A stretch of DNA of 45,749 nt from Clostridium mediterraneense. Lineage in GTDB: Bacteria; Bacillota; Clostridia; Clostridiales; Clostridiaceae. Positions 25,285-34,234 of this stretch are shown in pieces (the stretch's first letter is position 1; every line of letters begins with the position of its first letter). Under the pieces are notes generated by a model. The model did no database searches. It was not told where the DNA came from and saw nothing but the letters and a program-made list of their open reading frames with translations. The DNA is taken from the NCBI RefSeq assembly GCF_900091705.1, contig NZ_LT594785.1, forward strand, positions 79,890 through 125,638. Reading direction: 5' to 3'. Position numbers and translations under genes: made by a program.

Positions 25285-26049
25285 ATGAAATTTTTTAAGA
25301 ATTACTCTACATTCAATAAAATTTTCTTTTTAGTATTTTTAGTTATAGATATCATCTTATTCTTAATTCCTGCCATTCAGGCAAAATCAACATCTGTACT
25401 TTTTACATTAACTTCGATAATGACATTTATCTCAAGTCTTAGTGCTTTACTCATGGCTATATATAACTCCAAAGCATCAGCAGAGTTTTTTGTTTGGGGA
25501 CTTACAAATAGTGTTTCATATACATATATAACTTATGTTCAAAGTCTTTATGGGCAAGTTATTTTAACAGCTATGGGTCTTTTACCTATACAAATTGCAG
25601 GACTATACCTTTGGTATAAAAATCAAAAAGAAAATAACACTAAAATAATAAAAATAAAAAAGTTCAATAAAAAAAATTGGATTACTTACTCTATAGTATT
25701 TATAATCTCTTGTATTATCTATGGAATATTTATTTTAAAATTACCAGAAATACTTAACTATTTCTTCAATATAACTATAGCTGCAGATGATGAATACATA
25801 ATAGATTCTATAAATGCTATGGCAACTCTTTTTGCAATTCTTCTTGGAGCAGAAAGATATATCGAACAATGGCATTTCTGGATTATCGCAAATACAACAG
25901 GAATACTTTTATTTATAATTTCATTCATAAATTCAAGTTCATTTTCAGTATCTTCAATTTCAGATGCAGTAATGTGGTTACAGTTAGAGATAAATGCATT
26001 TTACGGATTATATCAATGGAGAAAATATCTTAAAAATCAACAAGGTTAG
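25285..26049 (+). CDS. PnuC-family nicotinamide riboside-type transporter, copy 1
   Basis: 254 residues, ATG with AGGAGGGG. Seven hydrophobic helices and the PnuC hallmarks: the YGQVILTAMGLLPIQIAGLYLW segment mid-protein, and the aromatic RYIEQWHFWIIANTTGI motif near the C-terminus (QWxxW), then MWLQLEINAFYGLYQWRKY. PnuC proteins are facilitators whose substrate is trapped by intracellular phosphorylation; most import nicotinamide riboside, but relatives carry thiamine or riboflavin, so the substrate is not certain. No NAD, thiamine or FMN riboswitch is seen before it. A paralogue follows directly. Confidence 0.88.
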   Translation: MKFFKNYSTFNKIFFLVFLVIDIILFLIPAIQAKSTSVLFTLTSIMTFISSLSALLMAIYNSKASAEFFVWGLTNSVSYTYITYVQSLYGQVILTAMGLLPIQIAGLYLWYKNQKENNTKIIKIKKFNKKNWITYSIVFIISCIIYGIFILKLPEILNYFFNITIAADDEYIIDSINAMATLFAILLGAERYIEQWHFWIIANTTGILLFIISFINSSSFSVSSISDAVMWLQLEINAFYGLYQWRKYLKNQQG

Positions 26050-26130
26050 ACTATTTTCAACTATTCAAAAAAAAATTAGTTTTTAATGCTTGAATTATTT
26101 TTTATTTTAATATAGAATTGTATTTTAATA

Positions 26131-26164
26131 TTGAGTTCAAAATTTGTTCATATTTTGAACTCAA
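26131..26164 (+). terminator. Hairpin terminator between the two PnuC genes
   Basis: TTGAGTTCAAAAT / ATTTTGAACTCAA perfect 13-bp stem with an 8-nt loop, then TATTTTATTTTTT. A terminator, possibly partial, giving the copies separate expression levels. Confidence 0.8.
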
Positions 26165-26213
26165 TATTTTATTTTTTATAAAAGATAAAATAATTTTAAT
26201 AGGGAGGTTTTTA

Positions 26214-26975
26214 ATGAATTTTTTTAAGAAGTTTTCAACATTTCATAAGATATTTTTCTCAGTATTCGCTATAATAAACTTAATTTTATTTATAGTTCCA
26301 GCAATACAAACTGGTTCAATAATGAATTTAATTAGTATATCTTCACTTATAGAACTTATATCAACATTTGCAGGACTTTTCGCAGCTATATACACAGCTA
26401 GAGGAGAAGTTGCTTGTTATATTTGGGGATTTATAAATGCCCTTGTTTATATCTACATAGTATTTACAGGACATATGTATGGGCAAGCTATTCTTTATAC
26501 TTTCTTTAAACTACCAATGCAAATAGTAGGATATTATGCTTGGAAAAAGAGTATTGAAAATACAGATGGAACTACTGTTGAAGTAAAAAAACTTACTAAA
26601 AAGAATTGGATAGTTCTTGTAATTACATTTATATTAGTTTGGATTGGATATGGTATATTCCTAAAATTCTTACCATCAATATTCCAAAACTTATTTAACA
26701 TAACAATATCAGCAGATAAAGAATTTATTGTTGATTCATTATCATCAACACTTATTATCTATGCTGTTATCCTATCAACAAAAAGATTTGTTGAACAATG
26801 GTATTTCTGGCTACTATCAAACTCAATAGGAATACTTTTATTTATACTATCACTTATTAGTTCAAAGAAAATCTCAGTAGATACACTATCAGGGATGATT
26901 ATTTGGATTCAATTTACACTTAATGCTATATACGGTTTCTATAATTGGAGAAAATTAAATAATAAAAATGCGTAA
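26214..26975 (+). CDS. PnuC-family nicotinamide riboside-type transporter, copy 2
   Basis: 253 residues. Start set at the ATG at 26214, which has GGGAGG at good spacing and gives an N-terminus matching copy 1 (MNFFKKFSTFHKIFF versus MKFFKNYSTFNKIFF). The open frame extends 32 codons further upstream, but that part overlaps the terminator hairpin and has no ribosome binding site. Same seven-helix layout; MYGQAILYTFFKLPMQIVGYYAW and RFVEQWYFWLLSNSIGI. The copies are clearly paralogous but diverged, so different substrates or affinities are possible. Confidence 0.88.
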   Translation: MNFFKKFSTFHKIFFSVFAIINLILFIVPAIQTGSIMNLISISSLIELISTFAGLFAAIYTARGEVACYIWGFINALVYIYIVFTGHMYGQAILYTFFKLPMQIVGYYAWKKSIENTDGTTVEVKKLTKKNWIVLVITFILVWIGYGIFLKFLPSIFQNLFNITISADKEFIVDSLSSTLIIYAVILSTKRFVEQWYFWLLSNSIGILLFILSLISSKKISVDTLSGMIIWIQFTLNAIYGFYNWRKLNNKNA

Positions 26976-26987
26976 TTTAAATAAAAA

Positions 26988-27030
26988 AAGGTATCTCTTA
27001 GCTGATTTACAACTCACTAAGAGATACCTT
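26988..27030. terminator. Bidirectional terminator between pnuC copy 2 and addB
   Basis: AAGGTATCTCTTAG / CTAAGAGATACCTT 14-bp stem, flanked by an A-run on the left and T-rich sequence on the right. Confidence 0.92.
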
Positions 27031-27038
27031 CTTATTTT

Positions 27039-30000
27039 TTATTCCTTTTTTTCATCCACAACAACATTTTCTTCTTCTTCAAAGCCTACTGCATTCTTCA
27101 TTTTTTCCCATACTTCTTTTGGTTTATCTTTTTCTAAAACTTTATACTTATTACCAGGAATAGCAGTATCAAATTGGAATATATGAGCATATGGAGAATT
27201 TTCATATAAATATTCCTTATCATCTTCATATGGTTCTAATTTAATATTTCCACTTATCATTTCACTACAAAGCTCTACTACTTTTTTATTAACATATTCT
27301 CTTAAAATATCAAACTGCTTTTCAGTTATTAAAGCATCACTAGAAGCTAAATTACCATCTTTCTTAAATTTTGCTGGTATTATTAGTGAGCCTTCACCAT
27401 TAGTCATATCTTTATCCATAGACATAATAATCTTAGGATCTTTTAAAAGTAATCCATCAAATTTTAATTTAGATAATATTTCTTTTTCTATTTCCTCTTC
27501 TGAAAGTTGCTTTTTACTTGATATCATAGGATTATCTATTTTAAAATAGAACATTGCCCCTGGAAGAGCTTGTGTTTTTAATATTTCTTCTGAATTTCTT
27601 AAAAGAACATCTAAATAAACAAGAAGTTGTATTTGAAGTCCATTATAAAGTTTATTTAAATCAAATTTCTTTTTACCTGACTTATAATCTATAACTCTTA
27701 AATATTGCTTTCCATCAAGTTCTAGATTATCTATTCTGTCTACCCTACCTATTAAATAAACTTTTTCTCCTGTTGGAAGTTCAACCTCTATTGGGTCACT
27801 ATCATCAAATGTTCCAAAAGAAAATTCATTTTTAAATATCTCAAAATTGCTCTTTCTCATTTGTTCTGCAATTGTAGTTACTGATCTAGTTAGAATCTTT
27901 TTATATCTTTCAGTTAAATATTTATATCTATATGAACTACTTAAAATTGAACCATCATTTGTATTTATTTGATTATTAACAAGATCATTTATTATACCTC
28001 TGCACTCTTTATTACTAAGGTCATTCCACCTAATTCCCTTATCTCTAATTACATTAGTGAAATCATCTAAGATTTCATGCATAAATGTTCCAAGGTCAGG
28101 TGCTGAGAAATCATAAACCTTTCTATCTTTTGCTTTTAACCCATATTCAATAAAATAAGCAAAAGGACATTGTGCATATCTTTCTAATTTAGAAACAGAA
28201 AAAACTAAATTTCCACTTGAATTACTATAAAGTTTCTTAGCCATTTGCTTACTTATACTTTCTTCAAGGTTTGAGTATTTAAGACCTTTTACAACATTTT
28301 TAAGTTTTAAATCCCAACCTTCAAGATTATCAAAGTATTTATAAACTTCATCCCAACATTCACCAATATTTTTATCATCATATTCTCTTCTTATTGCTCC
28401 TATAAGCTCATTAAAAGTAGGTGATTTAGCTGTTATATCATAATATTTATCTTTTTGTTTATCTAAATTATATCCTGTGCTTTCTTCTTTAAGTTTGGGG
28501 AATATTTTTTTCAACCTGTGGATAATTATTGAGGCTCTCATTGCTTTTCCCTCAAAATCAGCTAATGGATAAGTTATCACCAAATAATCACTAACCATTG
28601 TTAGAGCTGTATAAACTAAAAACTGCTCCTCAAATACTTTTGTTCTAGTATCTGAAGCAAGAGCCATACCTTTTTCTAATAAAATATTTCTATCTCTATC
28701 TGATAAAATCCCCTCTTCCTTATTAGCTGAAGGAAGAACTCCATCATTCACTCCAACTACATAAAGTGTTTTAGGTCTTCTACTTTTTATTCTTGTTATA
28801 TCTCCAATATTAACTTGGTCTAAAGCAACAGGTACAACACCCATCTCATATTTAGAAAAACCTACATTTAATATTCTAATAAAATCTTTCTTATCAATAA
28901 TTTCATCTCCAAGAACTTCTACAGCCTGCTCTAAAACTTCAACAAGTATATCTACAATTTGAGAATATTCCTTAACTTTATTTTGCATTTCATTTTCTTC
29001 AAAATAACTAATCTTTTCCTTTATTCTTTCAAATACACCAAGGTCATTATCAAGAAATTCATATAATGCTATAACAAATTCTCTTAAAGTCTTTTTTCCA
29101 CTACATTTTTCTTCTAAAGCAATAAGTGGCTCTTCAACCCAACTCTTAATATCATTTATTCTATTTAAATAAACTTTTTGTTCTTCTGTTATTTCTTCAT
29201 TTTTAAAACTATTAGAACTATAATAAGTCCATTCATCAACTTTCCACTTAGCTCCCTTAATTCCATAAGCTAAAACATAATTCTCAAGTCTATCAATTTC
29301 TTCTATATCTATTCCAGTAAGCCCACTCTTTAAATACTTAAATACACTCTCATAACTCCAGTTTCTACTTATAATATCAATAGCTGAATTAATAAGAACA
29401 ATTAAAGGATTACTTGCTACATCTAACTTTTTATCTATATAATGAGGAATCTCAAAATCACTAAATATTACTGAAGCTATTTTTTCATAACAATCTATAT
29501 TTCTACAAACGACTCCAATATCTCTATATCTATATCCCTCTTCTCTTACAAGTCTTAAGATATCTTTAGCTATAAATTCAAGTTCATCATAACTATTATT
29601 AGCCTTATAAAGTCTTACATCATTAACATCTTTATAATAACTTTTAAAAGGATAAGAATATATCTGTCTTTCTATATGAGCAAGTCTTTCACTATTCTTA
29701 AATCTTTGTGGAATATCTTCATTTATATTTTCATATCCATCAAAAGCTATAGAATTTTCTTCAATTGCTCTAAGAAGCCTTCTTTCAGTATTTTTAGTAA
29801 CACTAAACACATCCGTTTCTCTCGCCCTTGTATTTCCTTCATCCATTGATAAAGTTATGTTAACTCTCTTAGCCTTTTTCAAAAGCTCAACTATTATATC
29901 CATTTGCTGTGGAGTAAAAGTTGTAAATTCATCAATCCAAATTTCAGCTCCTTTATACATATCTGAAATTTTTAACTTATCAGCTAAAATAGTTAATTCA

Positions 30001-30533
30001 TCTTCACCATCAATATAATTTTTATGTAATCTTTCATTAAAAGCTCTAAAAATCTTCTCTAAATCAACAAGTTTATTAGTAAGCTCTACATCTTCAAGCT
30101 CCTTTATCATTTCAGATAAAACTTCTTCATCAACATTATACTTTTTAAATTCAGTAACTAGAGTAGCTATAACATCAATAAATCCATCTTGTTTTGCAGC
30201 TCTAGCAAATACCTTCATATCAGAAATAACTTCATCTAAAACCTTATGTATCAACATACTTTTTCCTGCATCTTTTATAGTTCTTTTAGTTATTCCACCA
30301 AAATTACTAAATACTCTATTTGCAAGTCTCTTAAAACTCAAAACTTCAGCATTTAAAACACATTTTTCACCTATTTCCCTAAGCATTCTATTTTCTGTTT
30401 CAAAAGTAAATTGCTCTGGAACTATTAAAATAAACTTATTATCTTCATTTCTATCTATTCTATTTTTAATCTGATCTATACAATAAGAACTTTTACCAGT
30501 TCCTGCTCTTCCATATATAATTCTTAAGGACAT
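27039..30533 (-). CDS. addB: AddB, nuclease and Chi-recognition subunit of AddAB
   Basis: 1164 residues from the ATG at 30533; the GTG three codons earlier is part of the GAGGTGA ribosome binding site. Walker A GRAGTGKS (8-15); inactive-helicase body; C-terminal PD-(D/E)XK domain with QCPFAYFIEYGLKA (C789), GTFMHEILDDF, RVIDYKSGKKKFDLN and LQIQLLVYLDVLL. AddB enzymes usually hold a [4Fe-4S] cluster using one Cys before the nuclease core and three near the C-terminus. Here the first is present (C789), but the segment where C-x2-C-x5-C is expected reads YENSPYAHIFQFD (1110-1122), without cysteine. It pairs with AddA, here separated by ~3.4 kb. Confidence 0.95.
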   Translation of the reverse strand: MSLRIIYGRAGTGKSSYCIDQIKNRIDRNEDNKFILIVPEQFTFETENRMLREIGEKCVLNAEVLSFKRLANRVFSNFGGITKRTIKDAGKSMLIHKVLDEVISDMKVFARAAKQDGFIDVIATLVTEFKKYNVDEEVLSEMIKELEDVELTNKLVDLEKIFRAFNERLHKNYIDGEDELTILADKLKISDMYKGAEIWIDEFTTFTPQQMDIIVELLKKAKRVNITLSMDEGNTRARETDVFSVTKNTERRLLRAIEENSIAFDGYENINEDIPQRFKNSERLAHIERQIYSYPFKSYYKDVNDVRLYKANNSYDELEFIAKDILRLVREEGYRYRDIGVVCRNIDCYEKIASVIFSDFEIPHYIDKKLDVASNPLIVLINSAIDIISRNWSYESVFKYLKSGLTGIDIEEIDRLENYVLAYGIKGAKWKVDEWTYYSSNSFKNEEITEEQKVYLNRINDIKSWVEEPLIALEEKCSGKKTLREFVIALYEFLDNDLGVFERIKEKISYFEENEMQNKVKEYSQIVDILVEVLEQAVEVLGDEIIDKKDFIRILNVGFSKYEMGVVPVALDQVNIGDITRIKSRRPKTLYVVGVNDGVLPSANKEEGILSDRDRNILLEKGMALASDTRTKVFEEQFLVYTALTMVSDYLVITYPLADFEGKAMRASIIIHRLKKIFPKLKEESTGYNLDKQKDKYYDITAKSPTFNELIGAIRREYDDKNIGECWDEVYKYFDNLEGWDLKLKNVVKGLKYSNLEESISKQMAKKLYSNSSGNLVFSVSKLERYAQCPFAYFIEYGLKAKDRKVYDFSAPDLGTFMHEILDDFTNVIRDKGIRWNDLSNKECRGIINDLVNNQINTNDGSILSSSYRYKYLTERYKKILTRSVTTIAEQMRKSNFEIFKNEFSFGTFDDSDPIEVELPTGEKVYLIGRVDRIDNLELDGKQYLRVIDYKSGKKKFDLNKLYNGLQIQLLVYLDVLLRNSEEILKTQALPGAMFYFKIDNPMISSKKQLSEEEIEKEILSKLKFDGLLLKDPKIIMSMDKDMTNGEGSLIIPAKFKKDGNLASSDALITEKQFDILREYVNKKVVELCSEMISGNIKLEPYEDDKEYLYENSPYAHIFQFDTAIPGNKYKVLEKDKPKEVWEKMKNAVGFEEEENVVVDEKKE

Positions 30534-30614
30534 AACTTTCACCTCAATTTTAAAAATTACTTTCCATTAATTTAATTCTACACTTTATTTACCATTCATA
30601 AAACAAATAAATAA

Positions 30615-30643
30615 GAGTTATCCTAATTTACTTAAGATAACTC
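30615..30643 (-). terminator. Terminator of the metallophosphoesterase gene
   Basis: GAGTTATC / GATAACTC arms with a 13-nt inner part (two more possible pairs), T-rich on the minus strand side. Confidence 0.65.
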
Positions 30644-30650
30644 ACAAAAA

Positions 30651-31535
30651 TTATATTAAATTTTTAGGTCCCCCAATAATTTCTTTTCTAATAATTAAAG
30701 TTCCATTACTATTAGTAGTTACTATCCATTTAACAAGAGCTATAACACCATTACTTATTTCAATACAAGTAACTGTGTATGGTAAAACAGCTGCCCCTAT
30801 ATTAAAATACTGTGGTTCAGAATCTTTAGGAAACATAGTTTTATGAGTATGTCCAATTATTATACTTTCATTTTCTTCTTTACTAAGTTTTAAAACTCTT
30901 TTATCAATTTTATCTCTTCTATTATCACTTCTTGCAGGACTTGTTGGTTCTTTAACTGAAAATACCCCATTTAAAATATTCCATACATATCTAACTAAAT
31001 ATTTTGACACCTCTAGTAGTTCATAACTAAGAAAATCAAATTGGTGTCCATGAAATAAAATATAATCTCTTGAACTATCTATTGTCTCATGATATTTCAA
31101 AGTTATTGATTCAACAATATCTAAATTTCTATAGAACTCATATAACTTGACTCTCTTATTTTGAAGTTTTACTATTTCTCTTTTAAATCTCTTTTTAGAT
31201 TTAACATTATCATGATTACCATAAATCATATGAAGTTTATTTTTTTTCTTAAACTCATTTAAAATATTATATTCATCCCTATGTGCATCAAATATATCTG
31301 ATATTTTTTTAAACTTCCAAAGTTCATCTCCATCTCCATTCTCAATATAAGTATACCCTTCATTATAATAGTATCTAAGAGCAGCAAGATAAATATTTAC
31401 ATTAGGATATAAATCATCATAATACGTCCCATTCCCTCTATGACAATCACTAAAAATAACAATTTTACTCTTCTTATTGATATCTATTCTCTTAGAATTT
31501 TCCTTTATGTTATTAAATCTTTTAATATCACTCAT
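30651..31535 (-). CDS. Calcineurin-like metallophosphoesterase
   Basis: 294 residues, ATG with GGAGGAAAT upstream. Metal-binding motifs in order: IVIFSDCHRGNG (D-x-H), ENGDGDELWKF (G-D-x-x-D/E), MIYGNHDNVKS (GNHD), LFHGHQFDF and IIGHTHKTMFP (GHTH). No signal peptide. The spacing resembles the LpxH/UDP-diacylglucosamine-hydrolase-like group, but lipid A synthesis is absent from Gram-positive bacteria, so the substrate is unknown. Single gene next to addB, same strand. Confidence 0.88.
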   Translation of the reverse strand: MSDIKRFNNIKENSKRIDINKKSKIVIFSDCHRGNGTYYDDLYPNVNIYLAALRYYYNEGYTYIENGDGDELWKFKKISDIFDAHRDEYNILNEFKKKNKLHMIYGNHDNVKSKKRFKREIVKLQNKRVKLYEFYRNLDIVESITLKYHETIDSSRDYILFHGHQFDFLSYELLEVSKYLVRYVWNILNGVFSVKEPTSPARSDNRRDKIDKRVLKLSKEENESIIIGHTHKTMFPKDSEPQYFNIGAAVLPYTVTCIEISNGVIALVKWIVTTNSNGTLIIRKEIIGGPKNLI

Positions 31536-32071
31536 CTATTTCCTCCAAGATAATATCTCCTACTAATATATCTATTAAAAAGACTTTCCTTTGCTATATA
31601 TTTACTAAATAAAACTTAATAGACAAAAAGATACTTAATAACTAGAAATGAATATTTATTATTTAAAATTTTATATTTATACTATTTAAAAATTTAAATC
31701 CCTAAATTTAAAAATGCAATAAAAAAAATCCTTTCTTTCAAAATCTAAATTTTATTACAATTTAAATTTAATAGTCTATTTATTGAAATCAAATTTTAAT
31801 TGACTTAGGGTATTAAAGATGGTAAAATGTTAACAATTCAAAAAAAGTTTTTTAACAAAATTAATAAAAATTTAATGAATTTATTTATGAATATTGAGAT
31901 TTTAATTATTTTTATATGAATATTTAATAATATAGTACTCAACATAAAGACATGTGTTCATAAATAAAATATTTATCCAAAATAAATCAATAAAAAAATA
32001 ATAAATTCACTTTAACCTAATAAAGAGTTTTTTTTATCATTTTTGGATATATAAATACATATTAAATAAAT
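31536..32071. other. Long AT-rich intergenic region
   Basis: Roughly 540 bases of extremely AT-rich DNA between divergent genes. ATGAATATT occurs three times (31648, 31887, 31916), the last two 29 bases apart, distantly like arginine-repressor boxes, but such words are frequent by chance at this composition. No ORF with a ribosome binding site, no tRNA and no riboswitch core seen. Confidence 0.4.
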
Positions 32072-32111
32072 TTGTATAAATAAATAAATTTATAATTATT
32101 CACTTATACAA
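32072..32111. promoter_or_regulatory. Candidate promoter/operator of the APC permease
   Basis: Perfect 8-bp arms TTGTATAA (32072-32079) and TTATACAA (32104-32111) bracket a -10-like TATAAT (32091-32096). A repressor bound to both arms would cover the promoter. No regulator gene is adjacent. Confidence 0.35.
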
Positions 32112-32145
32112 ATTAAAATTCAGTAAAATAAAAAGATAAAAAGAG

Positions 32146-32203
32146 AGGAGGGAGTCTTAGTTATACATAGAAGATAAAAAGCTAATGTTAACTAAGGAGA
32201 GAT
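32146..32203 (+). promoter_or_regulatory. Structured leader of the APC permease with an extra ribosome binding site
   Basis: AGGAGGGAGTCTTAG (32146-32160) has a strong Shine-Dalgarno core but no start codon at usable distance. CTTAGTTA (32156-32163) pairs with TAACTAAG (32189-32196), whose last bases overlap the functional AAGGAGAG before the ATG. Folding would partly hide the true site. Confidence 0.45.
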
Positions 32204-33715
32204 ATGCAAGACATAACAAAAGATAAAAATAAATATAAAATATCGTTTATAAGTTTTGTATCTATAATATTCCTAACAGTTTATGGACTACAAAATGCTC
32301 AACAAATATATTACCAGATGGGATATGCATCAATAACCTATCTTATAATAGCAGCACTAATTTACTTTATTCCATATGCTTTCATAGTTGCTGAAATGAG
32401 TTCAGCTTTTAAAGATAAAAAAGGTGGTATTTATTCATGGATGGAAGCGACTATAGGAAAAGGACTTGCCTTAGTTGGTACATTTATTTGGTATGGATCA
32501 TTTGTTGTTTTATGGTTCTCAATAACAGCAGTTGCCGTTAATATGTCAGTTGCTTTTTCTGGAGTTGATAAGACAGCTACTTGGAGTATCTTCGGACTAA
32601 GCTCCCCTGAAACAATAGCAATAATAGGTGCTGTTATTATGATAGTAATTTCTTTTGTATCAACAAAAGGATTAAAGAAAATGACTTTACTATCAAATAT
32701 ATCAATAGTAACTGTAATATTATCTCACATATTAATTCTAGGAGGAGGTCTATTAGTATTTTGTCTATCAGGATTTAAATTTGCTCAAGGATTTGATTTT
32801 GGAAAGATTCAATCATATTTCTATGGACCTAATCCAACATATGCATCATTACTTCCTGCAATAGCATTTATGGTATATACAATCTTCGTATTTGCTGGGA
32901 TGGAAAATAGTGCTGGACTTGTTGACCAAGTTAAAGATGCTAAAAAGAATGTTCCAAGAGCTATTCTTTTATCAGCAACATTAATAACACTTCTATATAT
33001 AGTAATTGTTATAATAACAGGAATGGTTTGTAACTGGTCAGCAACATTTGGAAATGGTAAGGTTAACTTAGCTAACTTCCAAATATTCATAACTCAACAG
33101 GAATTCTATAGACTTGGAATGCTATTCCACCTATCACCAGCAGCTTCAATTGACCTTGGACACTGGGTAAATAGAATTATGAATTTACTTACTTTAATAG
33201 GTTTCTGTTCAATGCCTCTTAGAGTTTACAGTCCTATTAAGCATATGTTTGAAGGATTACCAAAGGGTGTTTTACCTGAAAAAATTACAAAGACAAATAA
33301 ACACGGATTACCTTCAAATGCTATAGCCTTACAAACAATAATAGTTGTAGGATTTATATTACTTTTAGGATTCGGTGGTGGATCAGTATCATCTATGTAT
33401 AACAAGATAACTCTTATGACATTCATAGCTGGTAGCGTTCCAATATCATTTATCTTACTTGCTTATATAAAATTTAAGAAGGATGATTCAATAAAGAAAG
33501 AATATCAATTCTTTAGTAAAAAGACAGGTGTAGTAATAAGTATAATATGTTTTATAGCTGTTACTTTTACTAATATCTTCTCAATAATACAACCAAGCCT
33601 TAGTGGAAACTATCAAAATAGTTTCTGGGTAGCTCTTGGACCTGTATTATTCGGAATAATAGGATATATATTCCACCTAAGATATAAAAAAAATTTAAAG
33701 AAAACAGTTAACTAA
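32204..33715 (+). CDS. APC-superfamily amino acid permease (YjeM-like)
   Basis: 503 residues, ATG with AAGGAGAG. Twelve or more membrane helices; the first has FLTVYGLQNAQQIYYQMGYAS in place of the usual G-x-G-I helix 1 break, and MSSAFKDKKGGIYSWMEATIG is the E-x-x-x-x-P/K-x-GG-x-Y motif after helix 2 of amino acid/polyamine permeases. It resembles the YjeM branch. Likely imports or exchanges an amino acid; substrate unknown. Single gene with its own terminator and a long, possibly regulated leader. Confidence 0.88.
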   Translation: MQDITKDKNKYKISFISFVSIIFLTVYGLQNAQQIYYQMGYASITYLIIAALIYFIPYAFIVAEMSSAFKDKKGGIYSWMEATIGKGLALVGTFIWYGSFVVLWFSITAVAVNMSVAFSGVDKTATWSIFGLSSPETIAIIGAVIMIVISFVSTKGLKKMTLLSNISIVTVILSHILILGGGLLVFCLSGFKFAQGFDFGKIQSYFYGPNPTYASLLPAIAFMVYTIFVFAGMENSAGLVDQVKDAKKNVPRAILLSATLITLLYIVIVIITGMVCNWSATFGNGKVNLANFQIFITQQEFYRLGMLFHLSPAASIDLGHWVNRIMNLLTLIGFCSMPLRVYSPIKHMFEGLPKGVLPEKITKTNKHGLPSNAIALQTIIVVGFILLLGFGGGSVSSMYNKITLMTFIAGSVPISFILLAYIKFKKDDSIKKEYQFFSKKTGVVISIICFIAVTFTNIFSIIQPSLSGNYQNSFWVALGPVLFGIIGYIFHLRYKKNLKKTVN

Positions 33716-33720
33716 TAAAA

Positions 33721-33753
33721 AAGAGGATATCTCAGATTATGAGATATCCTCTT
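33721..33753 (+). terminator. Terminator of the APC permease
   Basis: AAGAGGATATCTCA / TGAGATATCCTCTT 14-bp stem with 5-nt loop and T-rich tail. Confidence 0.95.
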
Positions 33754-33868
33754 TCTCTTATTTTAATAATTTATAGTTTAGGTATATTAAATTATTAAAA
33801 CATATTTATTTAAAATATAAAACCTAATAATGTTTATAACCCTATATAAAACTTATTATACTTACAAC

Positions 33869-33897
33869 AAAAAAACCTAGTATATATACTAGGTTTT
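33869..33897 (-). terminator. Terminator of the first tRNA-Ser pair
   Basis: AAAAACCTAG / CTAGGTTTTT arms around an AT core, right at the 3' end of tRNA-Ser(GCT); U-run on the minus strand. Confidence 0.85.
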
Positions 33898-33988
33898 TGG
33901 CGGAGAATCCGGGATTTGAACCCGGGCGCCGGTTGCCCGACCTACACCCTTAGCAGGGGCGCCTCTTCAGCCACTTGAGTAATTCTCC
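33898..33988 (-). tRNA. tRNA-Ser (GCT), copy 1
   Basis: 91 nt with encoded CCA. Acceptor GGAGAAT / ATTCTCC, discriminator G, anticodon loop CTGCTAA (GCT, reads AGC/AGU), long class II variable arm. Identical in sequence to copy 2. Confidence 0.97.
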
Positions 33989-34018
33989 AAGCTGATTTTA
34001 TAAATTATAAAATTAAAA

Positions 34019-34109
34019 TGGCGGAGAGAGTGGGATTTGAACCCACGGTACCCGTAAAGGTACGCCGGTTTTCAAGACCGGTGCCTTAAGCCAGCTCGAC
34101 CATCTCTCC
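34019..34109 (-). tRNA. tRNA-Ser (TGA), copy 1
   Basis: 91 nt with encoded CCA. Acceptor GGAGAGA / TCTCTCC, anticodon loop CTTGAAA (TGA), long variable arm. Upstream partner of tRNA-Ser(GCT) in the same transcript; identical to copy 2. Confidence 0.97.
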
Positions 34110-34195
34110 AAACTACAAGAATTATTATATCAACTATAAAAATAAATGTCAATGTTTTTTTGAAATTTTTTATAGAATTTATCTATTTATAAAAT

Positions 34196-34228
34196 AAATA
34201 GACTATTAGTAGCTTTTCTAGTCTATTT
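34196..34228 (-). terminator. Terminator of the 86-residue membrane protein gene
   Basis: AAATAGACTA / TAGTCTATTT arms, 13-nt loop, followed by TATTTTATAAAT on the minus strand. Confidence 0.65.
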
Positions 34229-34234
34229 AAATAT

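Noticed and set aside
26118-26213. N-terminal extension of the second PnuC protein
   Set aside because: The extra 32 codons overlap a terminator hairpin, have no ribosome binding site and no match in the paralogue.
31536-32203. A long regulatory RNA or T-box in the permease upstream region
   Set aside because: No GGGTGGNACCGCG-type element or other conserved core; composition is nearly pure A/T.
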